Origin: JASLEW01 sp963732005
GTDB taxonomy: Bacteria > Acidobacteriota > Thermoanaerobaculia > Multivoradales > UBA5704
Direction of reading: 5' to 3'
DNA length: 64,000 nucleotides
NCBI GenBank assembly: GCA_963732005.1
Contig: CAVSXT010000003.1
Span: forward strand, 434,001 to 498,000
Under the pieces are notes generated by a model that saw nothing but the letters and a program-made list of their open reading frames with translations, was not told where the DNA came from and searched no databases. Numbering within the stretch: the first letter of the stretch is position 1; every line of letters begins with the position of its first letter. Shown piece after piece: positions 43,263 to 51,960 of this stretch. Position numbers and translations under genes: made by a program.

Positions 43263-44588
43263 TCAGTGAGTGTCGTCAGGGATGACCTCCGGCAGCTCGA
43301 CCTCCAGGCGGCGCAGCCGCGGCGAGAGGAAGCCGATGACCACGGTCGCGACGGTCAGGGCGCCGAGCACCACGAAGAGCAGTCCGATGCCGCGGCCCTT
43401 GCCGACGCCGATCAGGCGGCCGACGCTACCGGCCAGCGCGCCGCCGGGAAGCAGCAGCGGATTGAAGACGTGATCGGCCAGCGGCCCGGCGAGCAGCGCG
43501 GCGAGCGGCAGGGTCGAGCCGCCGATCATGCGGCGCATGGCGAAAACCCGCCCCTGCAAGTCGGGCTCGACGCGGGTCTGCCACAGCACCTCGCTGCAGG
43601 CGCGGACGACGGGCGTCGAGCAGAGCATGACGAAGGCACCGACGCCGACGAGCAGGGCGGTGGGCCGCAAGCCGCCGGCGAACAGCGCGAGCCCCTGGAT
43701 CAGCGTGCCGCCGAGGATCGCGAGCACGCGCTGCCGCGGCACGCCCCAGACGCTGATCGCCACGCCGCTGAGCAGCAGCCCGCTGGTCGACACCGACAGC
43801 AGAATGCCGAGCACCGCCGGCGTGGTGAAGCTCAGCACCAGCGGCGTCAACAGCACCTGAACGATGCCAATGCTCAGATAGGAGCCGGCGAAGAAGCCGA
43901 GCAGGCCGAGCAGGCCGGGGCGCGCGCGGATGTAGGACCAGCCGGAGACCGCTTCGCGCCAGAGCGAGCCGCGTGCCATCGCCCCCGCGGCGCTCACCGG
44001 CGGACGCGGGATGACAAACGGGAAAATTGTCAGGGCGGCGACGATGAAGGTGCCGAAATCGATCAATACGATTCCCTGCAGTCCAATCCAGGCGATCAAT
44101 GCGCCGGCGATGACCGGTCCGACGATCTGCGCCGCCGCCGGCCCGACCTGGGCCATGCCGCTGGCCCGCGGCAGCTGCGCTTTGGGGACGATCAAGGTGG
44201 TCGAAGCCGACAACGCGGGTACCTTCAAAGAATCAAAAATGCGATTGATGCCGACGATCAGATAGATCTGCCAGACTTGGAGGTGCCCGGCCCACAGCAG
44301 CGTCGCCATGCTCAAGGTGGCGAGCCCGGCGCCGGTATCGGCGATCAGCATGATGCTGCGCCGGTCGAAGCGGTCGAGCATGGCGCCGGCGAGCGGCGCG
44401 AGCAGCAGGCCGGGCAGGCTGGCAGCCAGTGCGATCAGGGCGAACTGGGTGGCCGATCCGGTTCGCTGATAGACCCAGACCCCGACGGCAAAGCTCGACA
44501 GGGCCGAGCCGCACAGCGACACGACCTGGCCCAGCCAGATGACTGTAAAGGCCCGCATGCCGCGGGCCAGGGGGCGCCTTGCCGGCAT
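43263..44588 (-). CDS. EntS-like MFS exporter of the NRPS/PKS locus
   Basis: The 441-residue protein has twelve predicted helices and the MFS_3/EntS-like pattern: IWLGQVVSLCGSALSSFAVGVWVYQRTGSA in the first helices (seen as WLGQVVSLCGSALSSFAVG), the loop MLDRFDRRSIMLIADTGAG between helices 2 and 3, and EVLWQTRVEPDLQGRVFAMRR split as QTRVEPDLQGRVFAMRR before helix 10. EntS relatives export siderophores and are frequent next to NRPS genes in cyanobacteria and other phyla, so export of the peptide product or self-protection is the likely job. It lies directly upstream of the NRPS on the same strand. The ATG at 44588 is used; an ATG ten residues later is possible. Confidence 0.85.
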   Translation of the reverse strand: MPARRPLARGMRAFTVIWLGQVVSLCGSALSSFAVGVWVYQRTGSATQFALIALAASLPGLLLAPLAGAMLDRFDRRSIMLIADTGAGLATLSMATLLWAGHLQVWQIYLIVGINRIFDSLKVPALSASTTLIVPKAQLPRASGMAQVGPAAAQIVGPVIAGALIAWIGLQGIVLIDFGTFIVAALTIFPFVIPRPPVSAAGAMARGSLWREAVSGWSYIRARPGLLGLLGFFAGSYLSIGIVQVLLTPLVLSFTTPAVLGILLSVSTSGLLLSGVAISVWGVPRQRVLAILGGTLIQGLALFAGGLRPTALLVGVGAFVMLCSTPVVRACSEVLWQTRVEPDLQGRVFAMRRMIGGSTLPLAALLAGPLADHVFNPLLLPGGALAGSVGRLIGVGKGRGIGLLFVVLGALTVATVVIGFLSPRLRRLEVELPEVIPDDTH

Positions 44589-44617
44589 GGATCTCGGAGT
44601 TTGGCATCATCAGCTGG

Positions 44618-44662
44618 ATTCACCAAGTGGTCTTTGACTGTATTCACCAAGTGGCTTTATAC
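44618..44662 (+). promoter_or_regulatory. Near-consensus promoter overlapped by two 13-bp direct repeats
   Basis: TTGACT (44634-44639) and TTATAC (44657-44662) are spaced by exactly 17 bases, a strong sigma-70-type promoter firing rightward to the NmrA-like gene. ATTCACCAAGTGG occurs twice, at 44618-44630 (upstream of the -35) and 44642-44654 (inside the spacer), 24 bases apart. The placement is typical of an operator where a bound repressor blocks RNA polymerase. The same region is upstream of the divergent MFS exporter. No regulator gene is in the window. Confidence 0.72.
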
Positions 44663-44758
44663 GCAGGCAATGTTCTAAGATCCCGGGGCGGCTCGCCGGC
44701 TCGAGCCTGATCGATCGCGCTTTCCGATCGATCGCACGCTGGACACACCAGGGAGACG

Positions 44759-45637
44759 ATGATGCCCGGAACCATTCTCGTCGTCGGCGGGACCGGCCTG
44801 CTCGGCATGCCCGTGGCTCGCCAACTGCAGGCGGACGGATTCGACGTCCGCGTCTACACGCGCGACGCGGACAAGGTGCGCCGCCAGCTCGGCGACGCTT
44901 TCTCGGCGGCGGTGGGCAACGTCACCGACACCACCGCTCTCGCCCGTGCGGTCGCCGGCTGCGCCGGTATCCACATCAGCCTGCGGGGGCGGCCGGTGGG
45001 TGAGAACAGCTTCGCGCGCGCCGAGCGCCAGGGCACGGCGAACGTCGTCGCGGCGGCGGCGGCGGCGGGGGTGCAGCGCATCACCTACCTCTCGGACCTG
45101 CATGCGATCGCGCCGGAGAACCACGCGCTGGAACAGATCGCGGTGAAGCTGGCCAACGAGCAGGCGATCGCGGCGAGCGGTATCGCCCATGCCGTCTTCC
45201 GCGCCACCGTGTTCATGGAAGCCCTGAACCATGCGTCCAGGCAGCACCGCCTCATGGCGCCATTGATGCACAGCCGTTATCACCTGCTCGCCGCCGGCGA
45301 TTACGCCAAGATGGTGTCGCGGTTCCACCAGGCTGCCGCCGCGTCCAGCCGCGTGGTCGCGGTCTACGGCCCGCAGGCAGTCGATTTCCAGGCCGCGATC
45401 CGTCGCTACGCGGCCGTCGTTTTTCCAGGCCGGAAGGTGTACACGGTACCGCTGTGGACGGTCTCGCTGCTTGGCGCCGTGACGCGGAATCAGTTCACCA
45501 GCACCTCGGCCAAGGTGTTGCAGATGTATCGTCGCGGCGAGCCCGGGGATCCGGCTCAGGCCGATCATTCCCTGGGCACGCCGGCGACCAGCTTCGACGA
45601 CTGGCTGAGCCAGCTGCGCCAGCAGCCGGCGGCCTGA
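44759..45637 (+). CDS. NmrA/HSCARG-like atypical short-chain dehydrogenase
   Basis: The 292-residue protein begins ILVVGGTGLLGMPVARQL, the glycine-rich NAD(P)-binding motif GGTGLLG of NmrA-like atypical SDRs, followed by a Rossmann core (VRVYTRDADKVR, VGNVTDTTAL) and ITYLSDLHAI. There is no classic YxxxK pair, so it may be a redox-sensing or weakly catalytic member. AGGGAGA lies just before tandem ATGs at 44759 and 44762; the second ATG has the better spacing. It is transcribed divergently from the MFS exporter behind a promoter with repeated operators, an arrangement often seen for HxlR- or TetR-controlled reductases. A role in the NRPS pathway is not supported by sequence. Confidence 0.8.
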   Translation: MMPGTILVVGGTGLLGMPVARQLQADGFDVRVYTRDADKVRRQLGDAFSAAVGNVTDTTALARAVAGCAGIHISLRGRPVGENSFARAERQGTANVVAAAAAAGVQRITYLSDLHAIAPENHALEQIAVKLANEQAIAASGIAHAVFRATVFMEALNHASRQHRLMAPLMHSRYHLLAAGDYAKMVSRFHQAAAASSRVVAVYGPQAVDFQAAIRRYAAVVFPGRKVYTVPLWTVSLLGAVTRNQFTSTSAKVLQMYRRGEPGDPAQADHSLGTPATSFDDWLSQLRQQPAA

Positions 45638-45647
45638 GACCGGTCAA

Positions 45648-46898
45648 CTAAGCCGCTTCAGCAGCATGGCTGGTGCCCGAAAGATCGGCGCCCTTGGCTT
45701 CCTTGCCGCACATCGTGACCAGCGCGACCAGGCTGGCGATGATCACCACCGTCCAGGCCAGCACCGGCGGGTAGCTGCCGCCGTAGCGCTGCTCCACCAG
45801 CTTCGCCTGGACGACAACGTTGCGCGACGAGAGCAGGTTGCCGAGCTGATAGGTGAAGCCCGGGAAGGTTCCGCGCACCGAAGGTGGCGACAGCTCGTTG
45901 AGGTGCGCCGGGATGATCCCCCACGCGCCCTGCACCATGAACTGCATCAGGAAGCCGCCGAGCGCGATCATCGGCACGGTATGCGAGTAGGCCCACAGCG
46001 GGATCATCGGCAGGGCGAGGAGGGCGGCGGTGACGATGGCCCGGCGGCGGCCGATTCGCTCCGACCAGGCGCCGAAGAGGATGCCGCCGCAGAGCGCGCC
46101 GATGTTGCCGATGATCCCGATCATGCCGCGCGTCTGCGGCGACAGGCTGAGGTTCTTCTCGAGGAAGGTCGGATACAGGTCCTGGGTGCCGTGGCTGAAG
46201 GAGTTGAAGGCGAACATCAGCACGATGAGGAAGAGGAAGCTGCCAAGGTAGGTGCGCAGGTCGGCGCCGAGATGGCGCTTCTCGCGCGGCACCGCGCGGC
46301 CCTGCAAGAAAGCAGGGGACTCGTCCACCTGCGAGCGGATGTAGAGCACCAGCGCCGCCGGCAGCGCGCCGACGATGAACATGCCGCGCCAGCCGATGTG
46401 GGTGAACAGCAGGCCGTACGCCGCCGCCGCGACCAGGTTGCCGACCACGTAGCCTTCCTGCAACAGGCCGGAGAAGAAGCCGCGGTTCTCGGCCGGCAGG
46501 GTCTCGAAGGCCAGCGCCGCCCCGACGCCCCATTCGCCGCCCATCGCGACGCCGAAGCAGGCGCGCAGCACCAGCAGCGCGGTCAGCGAAGGGGCGAAGG
46601 CCGAGGCGAGCTCGAAGACCGAGTACGAGACGATGTTGAGCATCAGCGTGGGTCGGCGCCCGAAGCGGTCGGCCATGCGCCCGAAGAGGAACGCCCCCAC
46701 CGGCCGCATGGCCAGCGTCAGGAAGATCCCTTCGGCGACGGCCGAGACCTTGGTATGGAAGTCCGTGGCGATGGCGTTGAGGCACCAGACCATGATGAAG
46801 AAGTCGAAGGCGTCGAGCGACCAGCCGAGGAAGCAGGCCACGAAGGTGCGGCGCTGCGCCGGGGTGAGCACGCGGAAAGCGGCGATCGGGTTGATCAT
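45648..46898 (-). CDS. MFS transporter, carboxylate/sialate:proton symporter type (NanT/JenP-like)
   Basis: The 416-residue protein has twelve helices and the symporter signature between helices 2 and 3 (GRMADRFGRRPTLML), an N-terminus WSLDAFDFFIMVWCLNAIA, RACFGVAMGGEWGVGAALAF split here as FGVAMGGEWGVGAALAFE, and a cytosolic loop around residue 210. This matches organic-acid or sialic-acid MFS symporters such as NanT and JenP; the substrate cannot be set from sequence. The ATG at 46898 has AGGAGG eight bases upstream; the open frame extends further but without a better start. It is the third gene of an operon, 17 bases after the PanE-like reductase, which suggests import of a ketoacid-like substrate. 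Confidence 0.83.
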   Translation of the reverse strand: MINPIAAFRVLTPAQRRTFVACFLGWSLDAFDFFIMVWCLNAIATDFHTKVSAVAEGIFLTLAMRPVGAFLFGRMADRFGRRPTLMLNIVSYSVFELASAFAPSLTALLVLRACFGVAMGGEWGVGAALAFETLPAENRGFFSGLLQEGYVVGNLVAAAAYGLLFTHIGWRGMFIVGALPAALVLYIRSQVDESPAFLQGRAVPREKRHLGADLRTYLGSFLFLIVLMFAFNSFSHGTQDLYPTFLEKNLSLSPQTRGMIGIIGNIGALCGGILFGAWSERIGRRRAIVTAALLALPMIPLWAYSHTVPMIALGGFLMQFMVQGAWGIIPAHLNELSPPSVRGTFPGFTYQLGNLLSSRNVVVQAKLVEQRYGGSYPPVLAWTVVIIASLVALVTMCGKEAKGADLSGTSHAAEAA

Positions 46899-46915
46899 GG
46901 ACGCCGCCTCCTGTC

Positions 46916-47869
46916 TCAGGTTTGCTGGGGTAGGAGCCGAGCCGCCGCGGCGACTCCCAGCGCCGCGGTGGCGGTGTCGTGCACCGGTGTCGAGAGCCCG
47001 GCCTGCCGGCCGAGCCGGGAGACCGCACCGCACAGGTCGTCGAGCTCGGTCGGGCCGCCGGCCTCGAAGTCGAGCAGGAAGCTCGGCCGCATCGCCGTGG
47101 GCATGGAGTCGACGATCTTCAGCACCTTCGCCTCTTCGTCCTCATCCACCGCCACCCCGCGGGCCCTCGCCAGGGCGATCACCTCGCCGATCGCCCGCTC
47201 GAGCAGCAGGTGACCCAGCGGGTTCGTGCGCACCGGCCCGATCGGCGACCGCGCCAGGCCGCAGGCGGCCGCCATCGTCGCGATGAAGGCGAACTTCCGC
47301 CACAGGTCGGCGGTGATGTCGTTCGAGACCCTGGCGCCCTCCACGCCGGCGTCGCGCAGGATCTCGGCGATGCGCTCGGCGCGGGCGGAGGCGCCCCCCG
47401 CCAGCTCTCCCAGCACCACCTGTTGGAAGGGGCTGCGGCGCTCCACCACGCCGGGGCCGAGGCGGGCGGCGCTGATGCGGCTGAGGCCGCCGAGCAGGCT
47501 CGCCGCCGGCACGCCTGCCGTCACCAGCCGGTCGGTCACCTCGACGCCGTTGAGCAGCGGCAGGATGGCGGCGCCGGCCGCCGCCACCGACCGGACCGCC
47601 GGCGCGATGTCCGCCAGCGAGTAGCTCTTGACCGCGAGGATGGCGAGCTCGGCCGCGCCAAGCTGCCGTGGATCGTCGGTGGCCAGGACGGGCGCGCGGA
47701 AGGTCTCGTCCGGAGTGCGGACCTCGATGCCGCGCGCCAGCAGGGCCTCGAGATGGCTGCCGCGCGCCAGCATCGCCACCGGATGGCCGCGGCGCGCCAG
47801 CAGCCCACCGTAATAGCCGCCGACGCCGCCGGCGCCGAGGATCGCGATCCGCATCGGCAGTTCCGTCAT
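46916..47869 (-). CDS. PanE/ApbA-type ketopantoate reductase family protein
   Basis: The 317-residue protein starts MTELPMRIAILGAGGVGGYY, the NADPH-binding GxGxxG of 2-dehydropantoate 2-reductases, followed by AVKSYSLADI (conserved Lys), LNGVEVTD and WRKFAFIATMAAACGL (the second conserved Lys segment) and a C-terminal helical domain (RPSFLLDFEAGGPTELD). PanE reduces ketopantoate to pantoate with NADPH for CoA synthesis; many paralogues act on other 2-ketoacids. The ATG at 47869 is preceded by GGAGGAG and overlaps the TGA of the upstream YjbR-like gene (ATGA), implying coupling. Being next to a carboxylate-type MFS symporter, it may be a paralogue for another ketoacid. Confidence 0.85.
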   Translation of the reverse strand: MTELPMRIAILGAGGVGGYYGGLLARRGHPVAMLARGSHLEALLARGIEVRTPDETFRAPVLATDDPRQLGAAELAILAVKSYSLADIAPAVRSVAAAGAAILPLLNGVEVTDRLVTAGVPAASLLGGLSRISAARLGPGVVERRSPFQQVVLGELAGGASARAERIAEILRDAGVEGARVSNDITADLWRKFAFIATMAAACGLARSPIGPVRTNPLGHLLLERAIGEVIALARARGVAVDEDEEAKVLKIVDSMPTAMRPSFLLDFEAGGPTELDDLCGAVSRLGRQAGLSTPVHDTATAALGVAAAARLLPQQT

Positions 47870-48243
47870 CTGGGCTCCTCCGCGGCCGTCGCCCGCGGCT
47901 TCAGCAGCCGCTTGCGGGCGACCGCGTGGTAGGCATCGGCGACCAGGTCCGCGATCTCGTCCCAATCGACGGGCACGTCCAGGCGGACGCCGAGCCAGCC
48001 GCGGTGGCCGACATAGGGTGGCACGAAGAAGCGATCGGGGTGAGCGGCGACCAGGATCTCCTGCGCGCCGTCCGGCGCGGCGCACCAGAATGCCAGACGG
48101 TCGTCGTGGTGGTGGTCGGCGTAGGTCACGAAGGTGCGCTTGCCGCGCACGAACCACGCCGGCTCGCCATGACTGAGCCGTTCGGTCGTCTCCGGCAGCG
48201 CCAGGCACAGCCGGCGCAGCGACTCGACCGGATCCCCGGACAT
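47866..48243 (-). CDS. MmcQ/YjbR-like protein
   Basis: The 125-residue protein starts MSGDPVESLRRLCLALPET and shows the YjbR pattern: ERLSHGEPAWFVRGKRTFVTY, a beta-strand block (RLAFWCAAPDGAQEIL), FFVPPYVGHRGWLGVRLD and DWDEIADLVADAYHAVA. The fold is a small double-wing DNA-binding-like domain, but function is generally unknown. It is the first gene of a three-gene operon with the PanE-like reductase and MFS transporter. An open frame continues upstream to 48414 but crosses the promoter of the divergent gene, so it is not used. Confidence 0.82.
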   Translation of the reverse strand: MSGDPVESLRRLCLALPETTERLSHGEPAWFVRGKRTFVTYADHHHDDRLAFWCAAPDGAQEILVAAHPDRFFVPPYVGHRGWLGVRLDVPVDWDEIADLVADAYHAVARKRLLKPRATAAEEPR

Positions 48244-48294
48244 GCGGGCGATTCTGTCAGACCGCCGCCCGCACCGGAAGGCCGGCGGCTGCAT

Positions 48295-48324
48295 TTGACC
48301 GGAGATTGGCGTTCCTCGTATAAG
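48295..48324 (+). promoter_or_regulatory. Sigma-70-like promoter for the DUF6600 gene
   Basis: TTGACC (48295-48300) and TATAAG (48319-48324) are spaced by 18 bases, about 95 bases before the DUF6600 start codon, in the gap between divergent genes. Confidence 0.6.
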
Positions 48325-48419
48325 ATAGTTTGACCTACCTGTCCACCAAGGTACCCCCGGACTATCTATCGGATGCGAGGTTCGACCTACCACCAGCGAT
48401 GAGCCGGGAGGCACGAGGC

Positions 48420-49691
48420 ATGAACGCGACGAGAGGATGCAAGGCCATGAGAACCATGAGAATCACGACACTGTTGCTGCTGGTGGGGAGCCTGTTCGCG
48501 GTCGGCGCGGCGCGCTCCCAGGAGCCGCCACCCTACCCTGGCGGCGACGCCGCGCAGGCGCCCGGTCCGCAGGATGCCGGCGCGCCGCCGGCGCCCGACA
48601 ATCAGGGGGCGCAGGGAGCGCCCGAGGACCCGGCGGCGGCCAGCGTCGATTACTTCCACCAGCAGCTCTCGCCCTACGGTCAGTGGGTGGAGCGGGAGGG
48701 CTACGGCATGGTCTGGGTGCCGTCGGTCCCCGCCGGCTGGCGGCCGTACACCACCGGCCACTGGGCCTACACCGACCAGGGCTGGGCGTGGGTCGCCGAC
48801 GAGCCGTGGGGCTGGGCTCCCTTCCATTACGGCCGCTGGTACTACGACGCGGAGATCGGCGGTTGGGGTTGGGTGCCGGGCACGGTCTGGGCTCCGGCGT
48901 GGGTGGCGTGGCGCCACGGCGGCGGCTACCTGGGCTGGGCGCCGCTGTCGCCGGAGGTCGGCTTCAGGGCCGGCTTCGGGCTGGAGTTCGGCCGCGTGGT
49001 CATCTCCCCCGGCTTCTTCACCTTCGTCGGCGAGCGCGACATCCTGGCGCCGCGGGTGTCCGCGGTGATCCTGCCGTCGGCCCGCAACGTGACGATCGTG
49101 CGGACCGCCGTCAACGTCACCAACTACACCGTGGTCAACAACCGCATCGTCAACAACGGCGTCAGCGTCGCGCGCATCGAGCAGGTCACCGGCCATCCGG
49201 TCGCGCGCCTGCAGGTGGCGGCAATGGCCTCGGGGGGCCCCGGCGGCAGGGGAGCCTTCTACCAGCCGGCGGTGGTGGCCAGGGCGGCCAGCGTGCCACA
49301 CCCCGAGTTCGGTGCGGCACTCAAGACCCAGGTGGCGGTGCAGCAGAAGAGCCGCGCTTTCGCACAGGTGCACGCGGACACCGCCAGCGGTGTGGCGACC
49401 GGTAGGCGCCAGCACGGTGCGGTCAACGCGCCGCGCGCGAACGGCAACGGCACGCCGGCCGGAGCCGGATCGCCCCGTTACAACGTCGGGATCGACGGCA
49501 CCAAGAAGGGCGGTCCGACCGGACAGGCCCAACCGCCGGCGGGAGGCAAGGCGACGACGGCGGGCGGCAAGGTGCCGACGGGAGGTCAGCCGCCGGCGGG
49601 AGGCAAGCCGCAGGTCCAGGAGAAGAAGGCGCCGCCGAAGACACCCCCGCCCCCCAAGGAGGAGAAGGAGCACAAGCCGCCGCCGGTCTGA
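48420..49691 (+). CDS. DUF6600 domain secreted protein with Pro/Gly/Lys-rich tail
   Basis: After a signal peptide (ITTLLLLVGSLFAVGAARS) and a Pro/Ala-rich linker, residues about 75-190 carry the Trp-rich repeats of DUF6600: YGQWVEREGYGMVWVP, GWRPYTTGHWAYTDQGWAWV, DEPWGWAPFHYGRWYYD, GWGWVPGTVWAPAWVAWR and GYLGWAPLSP. A strand-rich middle part follows (NVTIVRTAVNVTNYTVVNN) and the C-terminus is low-complexity (PPAGGK repeats, then EKKAPPKTPPPPKEEKEH). The protein is probably periplasmic or surface-attached; the family is common in Acidobacteriota and delta-type bacteria and has no known activity. Starts at 48420 (GGGAGG upstream) and 48447 are both possible; the signal peptide begins at the latter. 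Confidence 0.82.
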   Translation: MNATRGCKAMRTMRITTLLLLVGSLFAVGAARSQEPPPYPGGDAAQAPGPQDAGAPPAPDNQGAQGAPEDPAAASVDYFHQQLSPYGQWVEREGYGMVWVPSVPAGWRPYTTGHWAYTDQGWAWVADEPWGWAPFHYGRWYYDAEIGGWGWVPGTVWAPAWVAWRHGGGYLGWAPLSPEVGFRAGFGLEFGRVVISPGFFTFVGERDILAPRVSAVILPSARNVTIVRTAVNVTNYTVVNNRIVNNGVSVARIEQVTGHPVARLQVAAMASGGPGGRGAFYQPAVVARAASVPHPEFGAALKTQVAVQQKSRAFAQVHADTASGVATGRRQHGAVNAPRANGNGTPAGAGSPRYNVGIDGTKKGGPTGQAQPPAGGKATTAGGKVPTGGQPPAGGKPQVQEKKAPPKTPPPPKEEKEHKPPPV

Positions 49692-49718
49692 GGCGGTACC
49701 AGGAAGGTGGCGCGCGGC

Positions 49719-50936
49719 CTAGCCGACGACCCGCAGCCGCCGCGCTGCCCGCCGGCCGGGCAGACCGGCGGCCGGTAAGGCAACCACGGCTGCCGGCTGC
49801 GGCGCGAGCCCGGCCGGCCGCGGTGGTTTCGTCAGGCCGTCGTGCCGCGCCACCGCGGCCTCGACGATCCGGGCGATGACCTCCACGGCAGTCAGGCCGG
49901 CCTGCCCGGCCGCGGCCATGAAGCCGGCGTCGGCGGCCAGACAGGGATTGGCGTTGACCTCGAGCAGGTGCGCCGCGCCCTGCTCGTCGAGGCGCAGATC
50001 GACGCGGCCATAGCCCGAGAGGCCGCAGGCGCGCCAGGCGGCGACCGCGAGGCGGCGCGCCTCCGCGAGCAGCGCCGCGTCGCCGGCCTCGGTGTCCGGT
50101 GGGAAGCGCCGCACCGTGTGAGTGTAGGCGAACGACTCCGGCTGCCACTTCGCCTCGTAGCCGACGATCCTCGGCATGCCGGGTGGGTAGTCGACGAACT
50201 CGATCTCGGCCACCGGCAGGGCCTGCGGCACATCCTGGTACAAACCACCGCCGCTGTGCCGCAGATCCACCAGATCCCCGGGTTCTCCCGCCGGCGGCAC
50301 CGCCGCCAGCAGCGAGACGTTCAGCTCGCGGCCCGGCAGGTAGCGCTCGATCACCTGTGGCTGCCCGGGGAAGCGACTCGCCAGCTCCGCCGCCCGCGCC
50401 AGCGCCGCCTCGCGGGTGGTGCATACGGCGTCGCCGTCCAGCCCGAGCGAGGCATCCTCGCATGCCGGCTTGAGGATCCACGGCCCCGGCACGCGATCGA
50501 ACACCTCCGCACCGTGCGCCTCGAGGCGCCCCCCGGCCGCGACCGGCAGGCCATTCGCCGCCAGCATCGCCCGCGTCGCCAGCTTGTCGGTGGACAGCCA
50601 GAGACTTGCCGCGCTCGCTCCCGAGAACGGCAGGCCCAGCAGCTCGAGCGCCGCGGCGGTGGCGGGATGGACGCCGGGCAGGCCGGGCGGCGCCTCCACC
50701 AGGTTGAACACCACCGTTCCCAGGTCTCCCGCGCCGCCCGCGAGGCCGAGGTCCGCAAGGTCCTCCCAGATTCGCCAGCCGGCGATCGGCAGCCGCGTCA
50801 CCGCGATCCCGAGCTCGGCCAGAGCCCCCGCCACCAGCTCGACCTGGGCGAGCACGTCCGAGGTGGACGGATCGTCGGCCGGGCCCACCGGGTTGTGGGC
50901 CACGATCACCCGCGAGACCCGCGCCCTCAGCTCCAC
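49719..50936 (-). CDS. ATP-grasp ligase 2 of the KamA operon (Ddl-related)
   Basis: The 405-residue protein is related to D-Ala-D-Ala ligases. It shows the Ddl N-domain (STSDVLAQVELVAGALAELG, VVFNLVEAPPGL), the ATP-binding Lys segment WILKPACEDASLGLDGDAV, the strand VIERYLPGRELNVSLL and the metal/catalytic end GRVDLRLDEQGAAHLLEVN followed by NPCLAADAGF. The GTG start at 50936 has GGAGGT about six bases upstream and lies inside the end of the preceding ligase gene, so the two overlap by ten bases. It differs clearly from its neighbour, so the pair is not a recent duplication; each may add a different amino acid. A basic, Pro-rich C-terminal tail of about 40 residues follows the core. Confidence 0.85.
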   Translation of the reverse strand: MELRARVSRVIVAHNPVGPADDPSTSDVLAQVELVAGALAELGIAVTRLPIAGWRIWEDLADLGLAGGAGDLGTVVFNLVEAPPGLPGVHPATAAALELLGLPFSGASAASLWLSTDKLATRAMLAANGLPVAAGGRLEAHGAEVFDRVPGPWILKPACEDASLGLDGDAVCTTREAALARAAELASRFPGQPQVIERYLPGRELNVSLLAAVPPAGEPGDLVDLRHSGGGLYQDVPQALPVAEIEFVDYPPGMPRIVGYEAKWQPESFAYTHTVRRFPPDTEAGDAALLAEARRLAVAAWRACGLSGYGRVDLRLDEQGAAHLLEVNANPCLAADAGFMAAAGQAGLTAVEVIARIVEAAVARHDGLTKPPRPAGLAPQPAAVVALPAAGLPGRRAARRLRVVG

Positions 50937-51958
50937 AATCCCCACCTCCGCGCCGCCGCGTCGAGGATCTCCTCGACCAGGCGCGGGTACCCGACGCCGC
51001 CGAGCCTGCACATGATCGGCAGGTCCGAACGGACCGGGTGCAGGCCGGGCAACGGATTGATCTCCAGGAATTGCGGCTCGCCGCCCGCGTCGCAGCGCAG
51101 ATCGACCCGCCCCGCGTCGCGGCAGCCCAGGGCGTCGTAGGCGGCCAGCGCGATCTCGCGGGCGCGGACCGCGACCGGCTCGCCGTCGAGCAGGGCGTAG
51201 CGGACCCGCTCCTCGTACTCGTCCTTGTTGAGCGCGGTGTAGAACTCGCGGTCGCTTCCCTGGACGAACGTCACCTCCATGGTCGCCAGCGCCCGCGCCG
51301 CACCACCGTTACCGAAATTGCCGACGATGCCGACGGTGATCTCCCTGCCCGGCAGGTAGGTCTCGACCAGCACCGGCTGCCCGAAGGCGGCGATCAGCTC
51401 GGTACAGCAGGCGCGCAGCTCGTCGCGGCAGGTCACCTTCGAGCGCCCGCTCACCCCCTTGGAGCTGCCCTCGGCGATCGGCTTGACGAACAGCGGCAGC
51501 GGCAGCTCGACCGCGTCGGCCTCCGCGCCGTCGCCGATCACCGCGAACGGCGCCGTGGGCAGGCCCAGGTCGCGCACCACCCGCTTGGCCAGCGGCTTGT
51601 CGAGGGTCAGCGCGGCGGTGAGCGGATCGGAGAAGGTGTAGGGCTGGTCGAACATCTCGCACAGCGCCGGCACCTGCGCCTCGCGCGAGCGGCCGCTCAC
51701 CCCCTCGGCAATGTTGAACACCAGGTCCCAGCGCTCGCCGGCCGCCAACCGGCGCGCCAGCTCGACGCCGCGACCGACGCGCTCTGGACGGTGACCCAGC
51801 GCCGCGAGCGCACCCGCCAGGCCGCCCACCGTCGCCTCGTCGTCGAACTCCATCACCGCCGCGGACGAGAAGCCGGCGGCGAGATAGTCGGCCTTGAGGT
51901 CGTAGGCCAGCGCGATGTGCAGCGCTCGCGGTGCCGGTGGTCCGGGCCCTCCGCTCAC
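50927..51958 (-). CDS. ATP-grasp ligase 1 of the KamA operon (Ddl-related)
   Basis: The 343-residue protein follows the D-Ala-D-Ala ligase plan: N-domain with LHIALAYDLKADYLAAGFS and DLVFNIAEGVSGRSREAQVP, the lid LPLFVKPIAEGSSKGVSGRS, ETYLPGREITVGIVGNFG and the terminal GRVDLRCDAGGEPQFLEINP with LPGLHP. Such enzymes form amide bonds via acyl-phosphate. FYTALNKDEYEERVRYALL occupies the place where Ddl has its metal/omega-loop, so the substrate is probably not D-Ala. The GTG start at 51958 lies two bases after the KamA stop, so translation is coupled. A longer frame reaching upstream runs through the kamA gene and is a shadow. Confidence 0.87.
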   Translation of the reverse strand: MSGGPGPPAPRALHIALAYDLKADYLAAGFSSAAVMEFDDEATVGGLAGALAALGHRPERVGRGVELARRLAAGERWDLVFNIAEGVSGRSREAQVPALCEMFDQPYTFSDPLTAALTLDKPLAKRVVRDLGLPTAPFAVIGDGAEADAVELPLPLFVKPIAEGSSKGVSGRSKVTCRDELRACCTELIAAFGQPVLVETYLPGREITVGIVGNFGNGGAARALATMEVTFVQGSDREFYTALNKDEYEERVRYALLDGEPVAVRAREIALAAYDALGCRDAGRVDLRCDAGGEPQFLEINPLPGLHPVRSDLPIMCRLGGVGYPRLVEEILDAAARRWGLWS

Positions 51959-51960
51959 CG

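Noticed and set aside
43266..44678. 470-residue plus-strand frame opposite the MFS exporter
   Set aside because: Antisense shadow rich in Gln/Asp/His/Arg; the minus strand has a proper twelve-helix MFS protein.
45658..47028. 456-residue minus-strand frame overlapping the MFS symporter
   Set aside because: Same strand but shifted frame, Arg/His/Pro-rich; the symporter frame has helices and motifs.
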